A DNA stretch of 64,000 nucleotides from Oerskovia turbata. GTDB taxonomy: Bacteria; Actinomycetota; Actinomycetes; Actinomycetales; Cellulomonadaceae. Location of the stretch: NCBI RefSeq assembly GCF_000718325.1, contig NZ_JOFV01000001.1, positions 186,001-250,000 of the forward strand, written 5' to 3'. Positions 62,101 through 64,000 of this stretch are shown here, piece by piece. Both the position numbers and the translations under genes were made by a program. Within the stretch, counting starts at the first letter, position 1, and each line of letters opens with the position of its first letter. Under the pieces are notes generated by a model, which saw nothing but the letters and a program-made list of their open reading frames with translations, made no database searches and had not been told where the DNA came from.

Positions 62101-63468
62101 CCCTCCGAGGGTGACGCGGCCCTCCTGGCCGACGTGCTGCGCACCATGCGCCGAACGGTTCCCGACCATCTGGTCCCCTCGGCCCTCGTCCCGCTCGACG
62201 AGCTGCCGCTGACGCCGCACGCCAAGCTCGACGTCCGTCGCCTCCCGGCCCCCGACCTCACGCGCGGGGGCGGGCGCGAACCCCGGACGGACCTCGAGCG
62301 CGAGCTCTGCGCGATCTTCGCCGAGGTCCTGGGCGTGGCGAGATTCGGGGCCGACGACGACTTCTACGCCGCCGGGGGGCACTCGCTCCTCGCGATGCGC
62401 GTGGTCTCGATGGTCCGCACGCGACTGGGCCGCCCGCTCAGCGTCGGCGTCCTCGTGACCGCTCCGACGGTCGAGGCGATCGTCGCGCACTGGGACGCCC
62501 CGGAGACCGACCCGTTCGCGGGCACGCTCACGCTGCGTGCGCCCTCGCCCGGGAGCGGGGCCGCGCCGCTCTTCTGCCTCGCGCCGGCAGGTGGCCTCGG
62601 GTGGTCCTTCGCGTCGCTCGTCCCGCACGTCCCGGCCGGGGCGGCGGTGTACGCGCTGCAGTCGCCGCGTCTCGCGGGGCCCGACGGCGCCCCCTCCTCG
62701 CTCGTCGACCTCGCCGAGCACTGGGTCCGGTCGGTGCGCGAGGTGGCGCCGCACGGGCCGTACCACCTGCTCGGCTACTCGTTCGGGGCCCACCTGGCTC
62801 ACCTCGTGGCGACTCGGTTGCAGGAGGCGGGCGACGTCGTCGCGAGCCTGACGATGCTCGACGCCGAGGCCGTCGTGCCCGAGGTGGGCGGCGCCGTCGG
62901 GCAAGGCGGTCACCCTCGGCGGGGGAGTGCGTCACCCTCGGCGGGGGAGTGCGTCACCCTCGGCGGGCGGGACGGTCACCCTCGGCGGGCGGGACGGTCA
63001 CCGTCGGCGGAGGATGCCGACGAGCGCGCCGAGATCGACGCCCTGCGGTCCCTGCTCGCCGCCGGCGGTGCCGACCCCGACCTGTTCGCCGCGCCCACGC
63101 GCGACGACGTCCTCGACGTCCTGGCGGATGCGCCCGGCGCGTGGGGCGACCTCGACGAGGACGGGCTCGCCGCGGTCGTCGACACCTACCTGTCCTCGTG
63201 CGACCTCATGGGCCAGGCCCGCTACACCCCGTTCCGGGGCGACCTGCTGCTGTTCACGGCGCACGAGGGCACCGACCGCCACGACCTCGCGGCCCAGCGC
63301 GACGCCTGGACCCCGCACGTGACCGGCACCGTGACCCAGCACGCGGTCCTCGCGGGCCACCACGACATGGTGTCGCCCGCGGCGATCGGCCAGCTCGGCC
63401 CGGTCCTCGCGCGACACCTGTCCCAGGCCCCCGCGACCACCCATCCCCGCACCGACGAGAGGCACTGA
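59146..63468 (+). CDS. NRPS 3, C-A-T-TE, hydroxyornithine-type termination module
   Basis: A 1440-aa terminal module. C (about 20-450) has [14 protein letters not shown] at 167. A (about 480-1020) has [34 protein letters not shown] and [14 protein letters not shown]. The pocket residues read D-M-E-N-L-G-L-I-N, the code recorded for ornithine / N5-hydroxyornithine A domains, matching the N-hydroxylase at 42983. T is [12 protein letters not shown] (Ser near 1082). The thioesterase (about 1130-1440) has the nucleophile elbow [12 protein letters not shown] (Ser near 1212) and a late His (AGHHDMVSP). It should release the finished siderophore. Three 22-nt arrays are embedded. Confidence 0.94.
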   Translation: MTTTDERTGTAPAGGTAASATAVPTIAEVLPLAPLQEGLLFHAVSEDTGLDVYTMQSTYRFPGGVDEHAMQRACESLLRRHAVLRAGFAHERFARPVQFVPTAVTVPWRVHDLSDLDPARPDARADALDRLQYDERQRRFAMDRPPLIRFVLVRLGEQGAALVVTNHHILLDGWSDALLVTELLRHYAAGGEDASLPPAPQFRDYLAWVAAQDAGAAASAWDVALSGLAEGTLVAPPDPRRRASMPEVVERDLDPTLSLAVLALARTCAVSVSTVYSAAWALALRSVTGSDDIVFGSTVSGRPPALAGVEDMVGLFLNTVPVRLATRPGEPFRDLLRRFQSEQAELMAHHHVSLGELQRRAGVGTLFDTLYVMRNTPEDDAELDRLSASVGLEDVEGGDATHYPLTFVVHPGQPYRLILSHRTDVVDAARAGALLDQVEAVLRRAVGEPGAPVARVAAVPDDVAPLLLARGVRAVQDVGEESLLDLLDRAVAAHPQRTALVHGTDSVTFARLGERVDGLARALVAAGAGPEDVVALAVPRGIDFVVALFATLRAGAAYVPLDAAHPAERLCAIVEAAGACAVVLDESFRGLVAPVLAGRTVVKAPPAPPAPPTVTYPPVEGDGHARRGRPDLPPTVTDPWPAYRHDRLAYVMYTSGSTGTPKGVAIEHGGLVNMLRNHRAEIFEPLVASRPAGLRAEPVRVAHTVSFAFDMSWEELLWLVDGHEVHLLDEAVRRDPHAMASYCAAERIDVVNVTPSVCSALLAEGLLDEGRHRPGLVLLGGEAVGAEVWDAIVATPGTRGYNLYGPTEYTINTLGGGTDESRRPTVGRPIANTSVYVLDSGLAPVPDGTPGELFVSGVGLARGYHGAPGLSAERFVADPFGVPGTRMYRTGDVVRRRPDGQLDFLGRSDGQVKIRGYRVEPGESQAVLARDPRVAQCAVVARRGAGDGHVLVGYVVLASGAEPSAEGDTPARRGRRPGAPTVTDVPSEGDAALLADVLRTMRRTVPDHLVPSALVPLDELPLTPHAKLDVRRLPAPDLTRGGGREPRTDLERELCAIFAEVLGVARFGADDDFYAAGGHSLLAMRVVSMVRTRLGRPLSVGVLVTAPTVEAIVAHWDAPETDPFAGTLTLRAPSPGSGAAPLFCLAPAGGLGWSFASLVPHVPAGAAVYALQSPRLAGPDGAPSSLVDLAEHWVRSVREVAPHGPYHLLGYSFGAHLAHLVATRLQEAGDVVASLTMLDAEAVVPEVGGAVGQGGHPRRGSASPSAGECVTLGGRDGHPRRAGRSPSAEDADERAEIDALRSLLAAGGADPDLFAAPTRDDVLDVLADAPGAWGDLDEDGLAAVVDTYLSSCDLMGQARYTPFRGDLLLFTAHEGTDRHDLAAQRDAWTPHVTGTVTQHAVLAGHHDMVSPAAIGQLGPVLARHLSQAPATTHPRTDERH
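60979..61056 (+). repeat. 22-nt repeat array F in NRPS 3, A domain before motif A3
   Basis: Four plus-orientation cores at 60979, 61001, 61023 and 61045, 22 nt apart, encoding PTVT, VEGD, RRGR and PTVT about 20 residues before the ATP-binding P-loop. The RRGR copy has GGGCGAC. Confidence 0.93.
62039..62116 (+). repeat. 22-nt repeat array G in NRPS 3, A-domain C-terminal lobe
   Basis: Four plus-orientation cores at 62039, 62061, 62083 and 62105, 22 nt apart, encoding AEGD, RRGR, PTVT and SEGD between the VGYVVLASG strand and the [14 protein letters not shown] helix. The RRGR copy has GGGCGAC. Confidence 0.93.
62909..63011 (-). repeat. 22-nt repeat array H in NRPS 3, thioesterase lid region
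   Basis: Five minus-orientation cores; TCACC begins at 62910, 62932, 62954, 62976 and 62998. Units 1 and 2 are identical over 22 nt, and units 3 and 4 are identical over 22 nt, indicating recent tandem duplication. They encode GHPRR, SPSAG, VTLGG, GHPRR and SPSAE in the likely lid of the thioesterase. Confidence 0.94.
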
Positions 63469-63471
63469 CCC

Positions 63472-63717
63472 ATGAACCCCTTCGACGACTCCGAGGGCAC
63501 CTTCCTGGTGCTCGTCAACGACGAGCAGCAGCACTCCCTGTGGCCCGAGTTCGCGGCCGTCCCGCCCGGGTGGGACGTCGTGCTGGGCGCCTCGACGCGC
63601 GCGGTCGCGCTCGCGTACGTCGACGCGCACTGGACGGACCTGCGCCCCGCGAGCCTGCGCCGCGTGCTCGACGGCGCCGCTCCCGCCGGGCCCCGGACCG
63701 CGACGACAGCGACGTGA
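63472..63717 (+). CDS. mbtH: MbtH-like NRPS accessory protein
   Basis: An 81-aa MbtH-family protein, a small partner required by many A domains for folding and activity. The signature residues are visible: [20 protein letters not shown], then [16 protein letters not shown] and [13 protein letters not shown]. The C-terminal dozen residues are a polar tail. It lies 3 bp after the NRPS 3 stop, and its own stop overlaps the exporter start (GTGA). Confidence 0.95.
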   Translation: MNPFDDSEGTFLVLVNDEQQHSLWPEFAAVPPGWDVVLGASTRAVALAYVDAHWTDLRPASLRRVLDGAAPAGPRTATTAT

Positions 63718-64000
63718 GTGCCTCGGGCCTCTTCTCCGCGCTCGCCCTCGACCTGTCGCCGCTGCGCGCGAGCCGCAGCTTCCGCCTGCTGTTCGCCGGG
63801 CGCGTCGTGTCCCTGCTGGGACTCGGCATGCTGGTGGTGGCGCTGCCCGTGCAGGTCTACGCGCTCACGGGCACGTCGCTGCACGTCGCGGGCGTCAGCA
63901 CGACCCTGGGGGTCGCGGCGTTCGCGGGGACGCTCGTCGCGGGCGTCGTCGCCGACCGCCTGGACCGGCGTCGCGTCATCCTGTGGTCGCGCTCGGCCGC
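63714..64000 (+). CDS. EntS-like MFS exporter, N-terminal part
   Basis: The first 95 codons of a major-facilitator transporter cut by the window end. [20 protein letters not shown], then [20 protein letters not shown] and [20 protein letters not shown] (the MFS loop 2-3 motif) resemble EntS, the enterobactin exporter. As the last visible gene of the operon it probably exports the siderophore. Confidence 0.88.
   Translation, partial: MSASGLFSALALDLSPLRASRSFRLLFAGRVVSLLGLGMLVVALPVQVYALTGTSLHVAGVSTTLGVAAFAGTLVAGVVADRLDRRRVILWSRSA

Noticed and set aside
58453..62913. Long minus-strand ORF opposite the NRPS genes (1486 codons), and similar ones elsewhere
   Set aside because: High GC makes long antisense frames common. 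Their translations are Arg/Gly/Asp-rich with no family motifs, while the plus strand encodes clear NRPS domains.

Overview
The window is one contiguous 64 kb piece of a very GC-rich actinobacterial chromosome. The core-gene order (pstSCAB, an LpqE-like lipoprotein, carD-ispD-ispF, cysS-rlmB), a groEL with a Gly/Met tail under tandem CIRCE operators, DtxR/IdeR-type iron boxes and many promoters that look leaderless all fit Actinomycetota. The GH127 glycan locus and general gene content suggest Micrococcales (Cellulomonas/Cellulosimicrobium-like). That placement is inference from content, not a database match.

Layout. 0-3.6 kb: phosphate transporter pstS (partial)-pstC-pstA-pstB. 3.7-6.5 kb: lpqE-like lipoprotein divergent from carD, then ispD-ispF. 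6.5-13.3 kb: an arabinofuranoside-type utilisation locus, with a binding protein, two permeases and a GH127 enzyme in one operon and a divergent LacI regulator. 13.3-17.6 kb: lipoprotein, TetR regulator, FAD sugar-lactone/alditol oxidase divergent from a PLP aldolase-like gene. 17.7-20.2 kb: cysS and rlmB. 20.4-25.5 kb: DUF4032 kinase-like protein, UgpC/MsmX-type ATPase, otsB-otsA (trehalose). 25.6-29.5 kb: membrane Ser/Thr kinase, a small membrane protein, a DsbA-like thioredoxin. 29.7 kb: tRNA-Thr(UGU). 29.9-36.1 kb: SGNH hydrolase, ung, DUF3263 protein, LytR_C protein, cold-shock protein, FAD oxidoreductase, GH15-like secreted enzyme. 36.3-37.95 kb: groEL.

38.4-64 kb is one tightly overlapping catechol/hydroxamate siderophore operon behind a double iron box: isochorismatase, 2,3-dihydro-DHB dehydrogenase, isochorismate synthase, DHB-AMP ligase, ornithine/lysine N-hydroxylase, Fe-siderophore ABC ATPase, stand-alone aryl carrier protein, Fe-siderophore binding lipoprotein, three NRPS proteins (C-A-T; C-A-T-C-T-E-C-T; C-A-T-TE), MbtH and the start of an EntS-like exporter. 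DHB is made from chorismate, activated onto the carrier protein, joined to amino acids (the last A domain carries the hydroxyornithine code DMENLGLIN) and released by the TE domain. Two NRPS modules lack their own A domain.

The most unusual signal is a family of 22-nt periodic repeats (core CCGAGGGTGACG, or GTCACCCTCGGC on the other strand). It forms an inverted double array between groEL and the siderophore operon, and eight further in-frame arrays inside loops and linkers of the three NRPS genes. In the one reading phase where the core would give an in-frame TGA, every copy carries T to C. Two further hairpin-type palindromes also sit inside the large NRPS coding sequence.
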